A stretch of 64,000 nt of DNA. Source: Sphingobium sp. WTD-1. GTDB lineage: Bacteria; Pseudomonadota; Alphaproteobacteria; Sphingomonadales; Sphingomonadaceae. Below the pieces are notes generated by a model. The model saw only the letters and a program-made list of their open reading frames with translations, ran no database searches and had not been told where the DNA came from. This document shows, in pieces, positions 52,661-60,793 of the stretch. Each line of letters starts with the position of its first letter. The stretch's first letter is position 1. Location of the stretch: positions 3,100,001-3,164,000 of the forward strand of contig NZ_CP119127.1 of assembly GCF_030128825.1 (NCBI RefSeq), read 5' to 3'. The position numbers were made by a program, and so were the translations under genes.

Positions 52661-54103
52661 TCAGGCCGCGCGCCGATCCTCCGCCGGTTCCGCCCCGTCC
52701 TCCACCAGAGCACGGTGCAGCGCGCCCACGGCGGTCTCATAATGATCGACATCGACGATGAACTGCACGTCGACATTGCGGATCTGGTGCTGCATCGCAA
52801 CGATCGGCACATGGGCATCGGCCAGCGCCTGCAGGGCGTCGGGCACCAGCCCTGGCCGCGCGATGTCGCTGCCGATGACCGACACGATCGCCACCGGCTG
52901 GGCCGATATGGCAGCGTCGGGATAGCGCGCCTGCAAATCCGCGATCACCCGCTTCACCGTCGCCGCATCGGCGGACAGATAATGGGTGATGGTATTGGCG
53001 TTCGACGCCTTGCTGACGATCCAGGCGCCATGGCGGGCCAGCGCGTCCAATATCGCCGCGTCATAGCCTTTCACGCCGACCATATCCTGCTCGGAGAACA
53101 TTAGCGCCTGCGCTTGGCGCACGCCGGTGACGATCTCGACGCGCGGCGTGTCGGAGACATAGGCACCGCAGATCAGCGTCCCGCCATCTTCCCGGTCGAA
53201 GGTGTTGCGCACCCGCAGCGGAATGTCGGTCTGGCGCAGCCCCCGGCCGGCGCCGGGATGGATCGCCTCCATACCCAGATTGGCAAGCTGGTCCGCCACG
53301 TCATAATTGGTCCGGCCGATCTTGCGCGCCTTGTCCGTGCCCACCAGGCGCGGGTCGGCGCTCGACAGGTGGAACTCCTTGTGGATGATCGCCTCGCGCG
53401 CCTTGGTCAGCACGGCGATGCGCGAAAAGGTCATTTCCGAATAGCCACGGGCATAAAGGCGCACCATGCCCTCGCTGCATCCGGCATAGCCGGTGACGAT
53501 CGGCAGGGTGGTGGAAAGGTCGATCGGCGCAAACGCCTGGCCGATCCGGTCGTCCAGCTCGCGCATGTCCTGCTGGTCCCACAGGGTCAGGTCGACAAAC
53601 TGCGCATTGACGCCCCGGTCGCGCAGCAGCAGCGCAGTCGAATGCGCGCTATGCGCTTCGCCGAGACCCGCCAGCAGTTCGCGCACCGTCACCAGTTGTT
53701 CCTTGACGCAGAAGCGGCCATGGCTGCGCAGCCGCGCCAGATCGTCAAGACAGGCGGCGACCGCATCGATCCGCATGTCGACAAAGGCATTGGCCTCCGC
53801 CAGCCGGTCGGCGCGGACGAACATCGTCGCATTGCGCTCCCGCATGGCGCGGCGTACCGCCTCCATCGCCTGGCGCCAGCCGTCCGCATCCTCGTCCGCC
53901 ACGAAACGGGCATAGACACCCGGTTCGCCGCTTTTCTTGTGCTCCAGCAGCAGGTCGGTCATGCCGGCATAGGCCGACACGACGAAGATGCGATGATAGA
54001 GGTCCGCGCCCTTGCGGCCGGCGATCAGCACATTGTCGAACAATGTCGCGGTCGCGGCCATGGAGGTTCCGCCGATCTTCTCGACGCTATGCAGGCTGCT
54101 CAT
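52661..54103 (-). CDS. ask: Ectoine-type aspartate kinase
   Basis: A 480-residue aspartokinase: N-terminal kinase domain with VEKIGGTSMAATATLFDNVLI, substrate-binding and ATP-binding regions (VTGYAGCSEGMVRLYARGYSEMTFSRIAVL), and two C-terminal ACT domains (about 335-470) for allosteric control. The ectoine-specific isoform Ask_Ect is less sensitive to feedback and supplies aspartyl phosphate for the pathway. The start overlaps the ectD stop by four bases. Placement in the ect operon supports the specialised role. Confidence 0.92.
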   Translation of the reverse strand: MSSLHSVEKIGGTSMAATATLFDNVLIAGRKGADLYHRIFVVSAYAGMTDLLLEHKKSGEPGVYARFVADEDADGWRQAMEAVRRAMRERNATMFVRADRLAEANAFVDMRIDAVAACLDDLARLRSHGRFCVKEQLVTVRELLAGLGEAHSAHSTALLLRDRGVNAQFVDLTLWDQQDMRELDDRIGQAFAPIDLSTTLPIVTGYAGCSEGMVRLYARGYSEMTFSRIAVLTKAREAIIHKEFHLSSADPRLVGTDKARKIGRTNYDVADQLANLGMEAIHPGAGRGLRQTDIPLRVRNTFDREDGGTLICGAYVSDTPRVEIVTGVRQAQALMFSEQDMVGVKGYDAAILDALARHGAWIVSKASNANTITHYLSADAATVKRVIADLQARYPDAAISAQPVAIVSVIGSDIARPGLVPDALQALADAHVPIVAMQHQIRNVDVQFIVDVDHYETAVGALHRALVEDGAEPAEDRRAA

Positions 54104-55020
54104 GCCAGCGCCTCCTTCATCAGCGGCCCGGTGACGGGTGCGATCATCTGCGGTTCGCCGCGCGCAGCGATGAAGGCGGGACGTGGCCGATCGACGCCAA
54201 AGGGCGCCTCCAGCCGGTTCGACACCGCATTATAGACCAGGAAGGCATTGGCGCGCGGGAACGGCGTGATGTTGCCGTTCGACCCGTGCATGATGTTGCA
54301 GTCGAAGACCACCACCGATCCGGGCTTGCCGGTCGGCGCGACGATGCCATGATGATGCGCCAGTTCGGCCAGGCTGTCCTCGTCGGGAACGCCATATTCC
54401 TGGCGCTTGAGCGACTGGCGATAATGGTCCTCGGGCGTCTCGCCGACGCAGGTCAGATATTGGCGATGCGATCCGGGGATCAGCATCAGCGGGCCGTTAT
54501 GCGGCGTGTTTTCCGCCAGCAGCACCGACATGGACAGCGCGCGCATGCGCGGCATGCCATCCTCCACATGCCAGGTCTCGAAATCGCTGTGCCAGTAGAA
54601 TTCCTTGCCCTGGAAACCGGGCTTATAGTTGAGCCGCGACTGGTGGACATAGACATCGTCACCCAGCAGGAAGCGGGCCACGCCGGCCAGGCGGCTGTCC
54701 GCCGCCAGCCGCTCGATCACCCGGCTCTGGGCATGGATGCGGAAGATGGAACGAACTTCCTTGCCGCCCGGTTCGGTGATCACCGTTTCGGCTTCCAGCG
54801 CATCGGGATCGGCCAGCAGCTTGCGGGCCTCGTGCTGGAGGAAGGCGACTTCCGCGTCGGAGAAAATGTCCTCCAGCACCAGATAGCCGTCGCGGTCGAA
54901 GGCATCGGCCTGGTCGCGGCTGATCGGCGCGTCGGCGCTCCAGTCGGCATGGACGACCGGATCGTGGCGCGGCAGGAATTCCGCCATGTCGGCATGGCGG
55001 GACGGGTAGAGGTCTTTCAT
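54100..55020 (-). CDS. ectD: Ectoine hydroxylase
   Basis: A 306-residue non-heme Fe(II) and 2-oxoglutarate dependent dioxygenase converting ectoine to 5-hydroxyectoine. The EctD signature FYWHSDFETWHVEDGMP is intact and gives iron ligands His144 and Asp146; the third, His245, is in CNIMHGSNGN. ARG at about 259 region (FPRANAF) binds 2-oxoglutarate. It lies 178 bases after ectC, separated by a palindromic element, while other operon genes overlap or nearly touch. A weak GGGGGA site precedes its start. Confidence 0.96.
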   Translation of the reverse strand: MKDLYPSRHADMAEFLPRHDPVVHADWSADAPISRDQADAFDRDGYLVLEDIFSDAEVAFLQHEARKLLADPDALEAETVITEPGGKEVRSIFRIHAQSRVIERLAADSRLAGVARFLLGDDVYVHQSRLNYKPGFQGKEFYWHSDFETWHVEDGMPRMRALSMSVLLAENTPHNGPLMLIPGSHRQYLTCVGETPEDHYRQSLKRQEYGVPDEDSLAELAHHHGIVAPTGKPGSVVVFDCNIMHGSNGNITPFPRANAFLVYNAVSNRLEAPFGVDRPRPAFIAARGEPQMIAPVTGPLMKEALA

Positions 55021-55086
55021 GGGACTCCCCCTTTTTTCAGTCTAGGAATGATTTGGGCGTGGCAGGCTCGGGCAGCCCCCAAGCCA

Positions 55087-55184
55087 GAGCTTGATCCGTT
55101 CATACTGAATCGGATCAAGCTCCAATTTTCGTTGTTGTCCGCATTTTCCGAGTCAGCAGATGTGACCATCTGCTTTGAAAATGC
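55087..55184. repeat. Palindromic element between ectC and ectD
   Basis: Two strong hairpins lie side by side. First: GAGCTTGATCCG (55087-55098) and CGGATCAAGCTC (55111-55122), perfect 12-base arms. Second: GCATTTTC (55141-55148) and GAAAATGC (55177-55184) enclose AGCAGATG (55155-55162) and CATCTGCT (55167-55174) around a TGAC loop. The rest of the spacer has no gene. The composition and paired palindromes suggest a REP/BIME- or MITE-like insertion, or an mRNA processing site. No second copy is in this window. Confidence 0.7.
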
Positions 55185-55198
55185 TGGAGCGTCACGCA

Positions 55199-55612
55199 TC
55201 AGTCGGCCAGCGCAGGCTCGCGCGCGGCGCTGATATCAGCGGGATAGGCGCCATTCTCGTCATGCACTTCCTTGCCGGTGACCGGCGGATTGAAGGTGCA
55301 GGCGCACAATATGTCGGTTTCCGGCCGCACGATATGCTGGTCATGGGCATTGAGCGCATACATGACGCCGGGCGCCAGTTGATGGGTGATGCCGGTGCCC
55401 AGATCTTCGATCGTGCCCGTGCCCTTGAGCACCAGCACCGCCTCCAGATGGTTCTGGTAGTGCATGTGCAGTTCCTCGCCCGCGTACATGGTGGTCACGT
55501 GGAAGGAAAAGCCCATATTGTCGTCCTTCAGCAGAAGGCGGGCGCTTTCCCAGCCCTTGGACTTCACATTGTGGTCGGACTTGCGGATGTCCTGAAGCTT
55601 GCGAACGATCAT
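55199..55612 (-). CDS. ectC: Ectoine synthase
   Basis: A 137-residue cupin that cyclises N-gamma-acetyl-diaminobutyrate to ectoine. [70 protein letters not shown] sequence covers the active site, with metal ligands Glu and Tyr/His in the cupin motifs (the [11 protein letters not shown] segment) and the later [11 protein letters not shown]. Length matches the family. It follows ectB with a 15-base gap. Confidence 0.97.
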   Translation of the reverse strand: MIVRKLQDIRKSDHNVKSKGWESARLLLKDDNMGFSFHVTTMYAGEELHMHYQNHLEAVLVLKGTGTIEDLGTGITHQLAPGVMYALNAHDQHIVRPETDILCACTFNPPVTGKEVHDENGAYPADISAAREPALAD

Positions 55613-55627
55613 GTCTGAAATCTCCTC

Positions 55628-56938
55628 TTATTCTGCGGCGACGCCATAGGTGACGGTCAGCGCGGACCGGATGCTCTCCTCGAGAATGTCGAGGCCGGCC
55701 GACAGCGTGGCGTCCTCGATCACGAGGGGCGCCAGTATCTTGACGATCTCGTCATGCGCGCCGCTGGTTTCGATGATGAGCCCCTGCGCAAAGCAGGCGG
55801 CGGTAATGGTCTGAGCGATTTCGCCCGATCCGACGTCGATGCCGCGCATCATGCCGCGGCCGCGCGTCGACAGGCCATGTTCGGCCGCCATCGCGTCCAG
55901 CCGCCGTTCCAGCAGCGCGCCGCGACGGGCGATATCCTGCTCGAACTGCGCATCGCTCCAGAAATGGCGCAGCGCGGCGGTGGCGGTGACGAAGGCATGG
56001 TTATTGCCCCGGAAGGTGCCATTATGTTCGCCCGGCGCCCATTGATCCAGTTCCGGACGGAACAGGGTGAGCGCGAAGGGCAGGCCCATGCCCGACAGCG
56101 ACTTCGCCATGGTGACGATGTCGGGGGTGAAGCCCATGCCTTCGAAGCTGAAGAAATTGTCGGTGCGGCCACAGCCGGCCTGGATGTCGTCGACGATCAT
56201 CAGCGCGCCATGGCGCCTGGCGATCTCGGCAATCCGGCGCAGCCATTGCGGCGAGGCGGCATTGAGGCCGCCTTCCCCCTGCACCGTCTCCACCAGGATG
56301 GCGGCCGGCGCGTCGAGGCCGCTCGACGGATCGGACAGGCGCCGCTCCAGCAGGTCGGCGGTATCGACATCGGGACCATGATAGCCGTCATAGGGTTCAT
56401 GGGCGACATGGCTCAGCGGCACGCCCGCGCCGCCGCGCTTGGCGGCATTGCCGGTGCAGGCGAGCGCGCCCAGCGTCATGCCGTGAAAGCCGTTGGTGAA
56501 GGCGATCACCAGTTCGCGACCGGTGATCTTGCGCGCCAGCTTGATCGCGGCCTCGACCGCATTGGTGCCGGTCGGCCCGGTGAACATGGCGCGATAATCA
56601 AGCCCGCGGGGACGCAGGATCACATCCTCCAGCGTGGCAAGGAAGTCGGCCTTGGCATCGGTGTGCAGGTCGAGGCCATGGGTGATACCGTCGCCGGCGA
56701 TATAGTCGAGCAGCGCGGCCTTCAGGACCGGGTGGTTATGGCCATAGTTGAGCGTGGAGCAACCCGACAGGAAGTCGAGATAGCGGCCGCCCTGATTGTC
56801 GTGCATCCACACGCCTTCCGCGCGGTTGAACTGGCGCGGCATGGCGCGGGCATAGCTGCGCACGGCGGATTCGCGCCGCTCATAAATGGCCGTGTCGGGC
56901 ATGGTGCTGGTGGGTTTGGGCTGGGTCGTGACGGTCAT
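55628..56938 (-). CDS. ectB: L-2,4-diaminobutyrate transaminase
   Basis: A 436-residue class III PLP aminotransferase making 2,4-diaminobutyrate from aspartate semialdehyde and glutamate. FTGPTGTNAVEAAIKLARKITGR binds the cofactor phosphate, the Asp is in LMIVDDIQAGCGRTDNFF (Asp250) and the PLP Lys279 in DIVTMAKSLSGMGLP. The ATG at 56938 has a GAGAGAG site and follows the ectA stop by 14 bases; an ATG 12 codons later (MPDTAIYERR) is a possible alternative start, since the family core begins there. Confidence 0.96.
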   Translation of the reverse strand: MTVTTQPKPTSTMPDTAIYERRESAVRSYARAMPRQFNRAEGVWMHDNQGGRYLDFLSGCSTLNYGHNHPVLKAALLDYIAGDGITHGLDLHTDAKADFLATLEDVILRPRGLDYRAMFTGPTGTNAVEAAIKLARKITGRELVIAFTNGFHGMTLGALACTGNAAKRGGAGVPLSHVAHEPYDGYHGPDVDTADLLERRLSDPSSGLDAPAAILVETVQGEGGLNAASPQWLRRIAEIARRHGALMIVDDIQAGCGRTDNFFSFEGMGFTPDIVTMAKSLSGMGLPFALTLFRPELDQWAPGEHNGTFRGNNHAFVTATAALRHFWSDAQFEQDIARRGALLERRLDAMAAEHGLSTRGRGMMRGIDVGSGEIAQTITAACFAQGLIIETSGAHDEIVKILAPLVIEDATLSAGLDILEESIRSALTVTYGVAAE

Positions 56939-56952
56939 GGTTTCAATCTCTC

Positions 56953-57492
56953 TCAACTCTGTGCCGGGGTCGGCAGCGGGCCGATGCGCGCCTGCCATTC
57001 GGTGGCGTGGGCGCCGGCAAAATGGGCCTGTTCTTCAAAGCGGGCAGTCTTTTCGATCCGAACGCCCCAACGCCGCGCCAGCCCCTGGAACAGGGCCCAG
57101 GAGGCGCGATTATCGTCGGTGATGGTCGTCGTCAGATAGGTGACGCCGGCCTGCGCGGGCCGGGCCAGCAGCGCCTCGATCATGCGCCCGGCAAGGCGCT
57201 GGCCGCGCGCGGCGGACGACACCGCGACCTGCCACACGAAGAACGTGTCGGGTGCTGCCGGGGAGCGATAGCCCGATACCCAGCCGACCACCGCACTGCC
57301 ACGCTCGGCAACGATGCAGTAGTCGGCAAAGTCGGTGCATTGCAGCAGGTTGCAATAGGCCGAATTGGGATCAAGCGGCGGACAGGCTGCAATCAATCCG
57401 CTGATGGCTGGCCCGTCCGTGGCGACGGGCTTGCGTAAGACGATGTCCTGCCCCTCGCCCGATCGAGAGCGCGCAGAAGCCCGTGGCGGCAA
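56953..57492 (-). CDS. ectA: L-2,4-diaminobutyrate N-acetyltransferase (TTG start)
   Basis: A 179-residue GNAT enzyme that acetylates diaminobutyrate at the gamma-amino group. The EctA core runs IVLRKPVATDGPAISGLIAACPPLDPNSAYCNLLQCTDFADYCIVAE, then the acetyl-CoA site VAVSSAARGQRLAGRMIEALL and TITDDNRASWALFQGLARRWG. In frame, the first stop upstream is at 57526-57528 and there is no ATG or GTG before the core, so TTG at 57492 is the only standard start. It is the first gene of the ect operon, divergent from ectR. Confidence 0.93.
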   Translation of the reverse strand: MPPRASARSRSGEGQDIVLRKPVATDGPAISGLIAACPPLDPNSAYCNLLQCTDFADYCIVAERGSAVVGWVSGYRSPAAPDTFFVWQVAVSSAARGQRLAGRMIEALLARPAQAGVTYLTTTITDDNRASWALFQGLARRWGVRIEKTARFEEQAHFAGAHATEWQARIGPLPTPAQS

Positions 57493-57535
57493 GGCAGCCG
57501 CTGTAGCTTGGGAATCGAAGATTGTTCATCTCCCG

Positions 57536-57641
57536 AATTATATTTTACTCGGAGAAGCAGGTTCTCCGGCGAGACGGGCGCTTATATGCCGATAATCGGC
57601 GCCATCTTCAACCCCAAAGCCGAAATTATATTTCATATAAT
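57536..57641. promoter_or_regulatory. ectA-ectR promoter region with probable EctR operators
   Basis: ATTATAT-TTC-ATATAAT (57625-57641) is a 17-base palindrome of MarR-operator type. A half-site-like copy, CCGAATTATATTT, lies at about 57533-57545, and the same CCGAAATTATATTT stretch starts the palindrome. CGGAGAA/TTCTCCG (57550-57556, 57562-57568) and GCCGAT/ATCGGC (57588-57593, 57595-57600) are additional inverted repeats. On the minus strand TATAAT at about 57538-57543 could be the ectA -10. The assignment to EctR is inference from position. Confidence 0.55.
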
Positions 57642-57696
57642 GAAGTATGTGACGAGGAACTTTTGGCCCCGTTGGCGCTTTGCGGGACTTCGCGCT

Positions 57697-58197
57697 ATGC
57701 GCTTTCCCATGGATTCCGAAATTGCCTCCCTGACCCTGCGCGCGCTGCGCCGCGTCCTGCGCGCGACCGAAATCGGCAGTCGCCAGCTGGCGACGACGAC
57801 CGGACTCACGCCGTCGCAATTGCTGGTACTGCGGGAAATCGACACGCGCCTGTCCGTTACCCCCTCCGCCGTGGCGCAGGCGCTGCAATTCAGCCAGGCG
57901 ACGATCACCGCGATCGTCGACCGACTGGTCGCGCTCGGCTTCGTCCAGCGCCAGCGCGGCGAACGCGACAAGCGCCAGATCCACCTGACCCTGCTGCCCG
58001 CCGGCCGTGACGCCCTGGCCGACGCCCCCGACCCGCTGCAGAAGCGCTTCACCGATCGCTTCGACGCCCTTCCCACCTGGGAACAGGCCATGATCCTCGC
58101 CGCGACGGAAAGGCTGGCGATGCTTATGGATGCAGATTCGATCGACGCCGCACCGCTGCTCGACAGCGGCCGGATCGACCGGTCAGAGCCGCATTGA
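57697..58197 (+). CDS. ectR: MarR-type regulator of ectoine synthesis
   Basis: A 166-residue winged-helix protein: helices TLRALRRVLRATEIGSRQLATTTGLTPSQLLVLREID, the recognition region VTPSAVAQALQFSQATITAIVDRLVALGFVQRQRGERDKRQIHLTLLPAGRDAL and a C-terminal dimer helix. It is divergent from ectABCD, as EctR/EctR1 in many ectoine producers, where it represses the operon at low salt. The ATG at 57697 is chosen because GGGA lies eight to eleven bases upstream; the longer frame would run through the operator. Confidence 0.9.
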   Translation: MRFPMDSEIASLTLRALRRVLRATEIGSRQLATTTGLTPSQLLVLREIDTRLSVTPSAVAQALQFSQATITAIVDRLVALGFVQRQRGERDKRQIHLTLLPAGRDALADAPDPLQKRFTDRFDALPTWEQAMILAATERLAMLMDADSIDAAPLLDSGRIDRSEPH

Positions 58198-58352
58198 CGA
58201 CCCATGCCAGTCATTCCGGTGGCAATTTTGATCATCTAAGTGCCGACCGTCCGCTTTTCCCACGCAGTGCGAGAGGTACACGGTGAAAGGAATGCATCAG
58301 ACCTAAGCCGTCTCTTTGACCACCGTGGCGATCATAGCTTCTTGTGGTCCTT

Positions 58353-59276
58353 CTAGCGCAGAATCGAGTTGGTCAAATCATAGTTTAGTCTGTGCCCCTC
58401 GCGGATCAGGTCGATCAGCGCCTGCAACTTGCGCGGAATATGGCGACGCCCGGCAAAATAGAGCGACAGGCCGGCAAAGGGCGGCGTCCATTCGTCGAGC
58501 AGTGGGACCAGCCGACCGGCGGCAATATGGGGCAGCGCGCCGCGCTCCTCGACATAGGCCAGCCCCGCGCCATCGACGGCCGCGTCCAGGATCAGGTCGG
58601 TCGCGTCGAGGATGAGATTGCCTGGCGCGTCAATCAGCGTCGCCTCTCCATGCCGCTCGAACTCCCAGCGATAGAGGCGTCCGCTGGATAGCCGCATGCC
58701 AATGCAGCGATGGTCCAGCAGATCGGCTGGCACGATCGGGGCACGACGCCCAACCAGATAGGCCGGTGCGCCGACGACTATCATCCGCAGTTGCGGAAAG
58801 ATCGGCACGGCAATCATGTCGGGCGGGATCGCATCGGCCAGCCGCGCGCCCGCGTCAAAGCCTTGGCCCGTAATGTCGACCAGCGCGCTTTCGGTCACGA
58901 CTTCGACCGTGACCTGAGGATAGCGACGACCATATTCAAGGATGATCGGTTGCAGCATCATGCGGGCTGCGCCGGGCGAAGTGTTGATCCGCAGCGTGCC
59001 GGACGGCTCGCTGGCATTGGCGCCCAGATCGTCCACAATTTGGGCAATCGCCTGCAATGCCGGCGCGATCCCGGCCACGAACTGCTCACCCGCAGTCGTC
59101 AGTATCACGCTGCGTGTCGTCCGGTTGAACAGGCGCACGTCCAGCCTTTCCTCCAGTACGGCGACCGCATGGCTGAGCGCGGACGAAGATAGGCACAGAT
59201 CACGCGCTGCCGCGCGAAAGCCGCCATGGCGGGCGACCGCCAGCACCGCCTCCATCTCCGCAACGCTCGGCATCAT
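58353..59276 (-). CDS. LysR family transcriptional regulator
   Basis: A 307-residue regulator with N-terminal winged HTH (AVLAVARHGGFRAAARDLCLSSSALSHAVAVLEERLDVRLFNRTTRSVILTTAGEQF) and an effector-binding domain (about 90-300). The C-terminal end (GRRHIPRKLQALIDLIRE) fits the CrgA/AaeR-like subgroup that responds to aromatic or small organic acids. It is divergent from the aldehyde dehydrogenase gene, which is its likely target. Effector unknown. Confidence 0.92.
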   Translation of the reverse strand: MMPSVAEMEAVLAVARHGGFRAAARDLCLSSSALSHAVAVLEERLDVRLFNRTTRSVILTTAGEQFVAGIAPALQAIAQIVDDLGANASEPSGTLRINTSPGAARMMLQPIILEYGRRYPQVTVEVVTESALVDITGQGFDAGARLADAIPPDMIAVPIFPQLRMIVVGAPAYLVGRRAPIVPADLLDHRCIGMRLSSGRLYRWEFERHGEATLIDAPGNLILDATDLILDAAVDGAGLAYVEERGALPHIAAGRLVPLLDEWTPPFAGLSLYFAGRRHIPRKLQALIDLIREGHRLNYDLTNSILR

Positions 59277-59288
59277 TGTGCGAAATAC

Positions 59289-59323
59289 CTTATCAGTCTG
59301 TACAATATTGTCCTTCTTATCAG
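59289..59323. promoter_or_regulatory. Probable LysR operator between lysR-type gene and aldehyde dehydrogenase
   Basis: CTTATCAG at 59289-59296 is repeated at 59316-59323, and between them is the palindrome ACAATATTGT (59302-59311). The spacer between the divergent starts is 101 bases. Direct repeats around a palindrome fit a LysR control region; the assignment is inference. Confidence 0.45.
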
Positions 59324-59377
59324 ATCGACGATGCGGGTCCACATGCAGCGCAGATGCAAAGATGGAGGCGTCACGCC

Positions 59378-60793
59378 ATGCAGAAGATCAGCGAAAATTA
59401 TATCGACGGCCGGTTCCAGCCTGTTTCGGGCGATGAACAGGCGCCCTTGTTCAACCCTGCTACGGAAGAGCAGATCGGCATCGTCCGCCTGTCCAACGCA
59501 GCGGATGTGGATACCGCGGTAGCGGCGGCGAAGCGGGCCTTTCCCGTGATGGCTCATAGCACGGTGCCCGAACGCATCGCGATGCTGCGGCGCCTGGCCG
59601 ATGTGGTCGCCGCCCATGGCGATGCCATGGCATCCGCAATGGGCCAGGAATATGGCGCCCCGACCTATTTCATTGACTATAGCGCACGGCGCGCAGGCTC
59701 AGCCTTCTTCGACATGGCCAATGTGCTGGAAAGCTATACCTGGCAGCGCCGGATCGGGGCTGCGGAGGTCGAAATGCGCCCGATCGGCGTCGCGGCTGCG
59801 ATCACGCCATGGAACAGCAATTTCGGCTTCATCTGCGCCAAGCTGGCCACCGCGATTGCAGCCGGCACATCCATCGTCATCAAGCCGTCCGAGATGAGCG
59901 CGCTCCAGACCCATGTCCTGCTGCAGGCGCTGCACCAAGCCGACCTGCCAGCGGGCGCGCTCAACATCGTCAACGGATCGGGCGCGGTCGCCGGTGCCGC
60001 GCTCACGGCCCACCGCGACATCGCCAAGATCAGCTTCACCGGATCGACCGGCACCGGCCGGGCGATCCTGCATGCCGCCGCCGAACGGATGGCCCGCGTC
60101 ACGCTCGAACTGGGCGGCAAGGGCGCACAGATCATCCTCGACGATGCCGATCTCGATACCGTCGCTGCCCAAGCCCTGGCGAGCGGCTTCATCAACAGCG
60201 GCCAGGCCTGCATTGCCGGCACCCGCATTCTGGTTCCCGCCGGCTTGAAGGCCGCGTTGCAGGATCGTTTGGTCGCCGCGCTGGATCACTGGCCGGTCGG
60301 CCCGGCCAGTGATCCTTCATCGCGCATCGGACCAATGGTCAGCCAGAAGCAATGGGACCGGGTGCAATCCTATATCCGGCTCGGCCAGGCGGAGGGCGCA
60401 ACCCTGCTGGCGGGCGGAGAAGAACGTCCCATGGGCCTGGATCGCGGCTGGTTCGTCCGCCCTACCCTGTTCACTGATGTCGACAACGACATGCGCATCG
60501 CGCGCGAGGAGATATTCGGCCCGGTGCTAGCGATCATCGCCTATCAGGACGAAGCGGATGCGATCCGGATCGCCAACGATAGCGATTATGGCCTGCAAAA
60601 TTATCTGCTGGGTACCGACCCCGACCGGCTGAAGCGCGTAGCAAGACAGCTGGACTCAGGCCGGGTCGTCATCAACGGCGCGGCACATGAGCCGCTCGCC
60701 CCCTTTGGCGGGGTCAAACAGTCAGGCATCGGCCGCGAATTTGGCAGCTTCGGCCTCGACGCCTTCCTCGAACCGCGCACGGTGCTGGCATGA
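59378..60793 (+). CDS. NAD(P)-dependent aldehyde dehydrogenase
   Basis: A 471-residue ALDH-superfamily enzyme. ITPWNSNFGFICAKLATAIAAGTSIVIKPSE, FTGSTGTGRAI, the catalytic Glu in VTLELGGKGAQIILDDAD and the Cys in NSGQACIAGTRILVP are all intact, as is EEIFGPVLAIIAYQDEADAIRIAND. GGAGG precedes the ATG at 59378. The aldehyde is not predictable. The stop overlaps the SDR gene start by ATGA, so both act in one path, probably degradation of an alcohol or aromatic-derived compound under the LysR regulator. Confidence 0.93.
   Translation: MQKISENYIDGRFQPVSGDEQAPLFNPATEEQIGIVRLSNAADVDTAVAAAKRAFPVMAHSTVPERIAMLRRLADVVAAHGDAMASAMGQEYGAPTYFIDYSARRAGSAFFDMANVLESYTWQRRIGAAEVEMRPIGVAAAITPWNSNFGFICAKLATAIAAGTSIVIKPSEMSALQTHVLLQALHQADLPAGALNIVNGSGAVAGAALTAHRDIAKISFTGSTGTGRAILHAAAERMARVTLELGGKGAQIILDDADLDTVAAQALASGFINSGQACIAGTRILVPAGLKAALQDRLVAALDHWPVGPASDPSSRIGPMVSQKQWDRVQSYIRLGQAEGATLLAGGEERPMGLDRGWFVRPTLFTDVDNDMRIAREEIFGPVLAIIAYQDEADAIRIANDSDYGLQNYLLGTDPDRLKRVARQLDSGRVVINGAAHEPLAPFGGVKQSGIGREFGSFGLDAFLEPRTVLA

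Noticed and set aside
48836..58197. Evidence that the ectoine cluster itself is recently acquired
   Set aside because: Codon use and GC look like the rest of the chromosome; only the neighbouring integrase scar hints at transfer.
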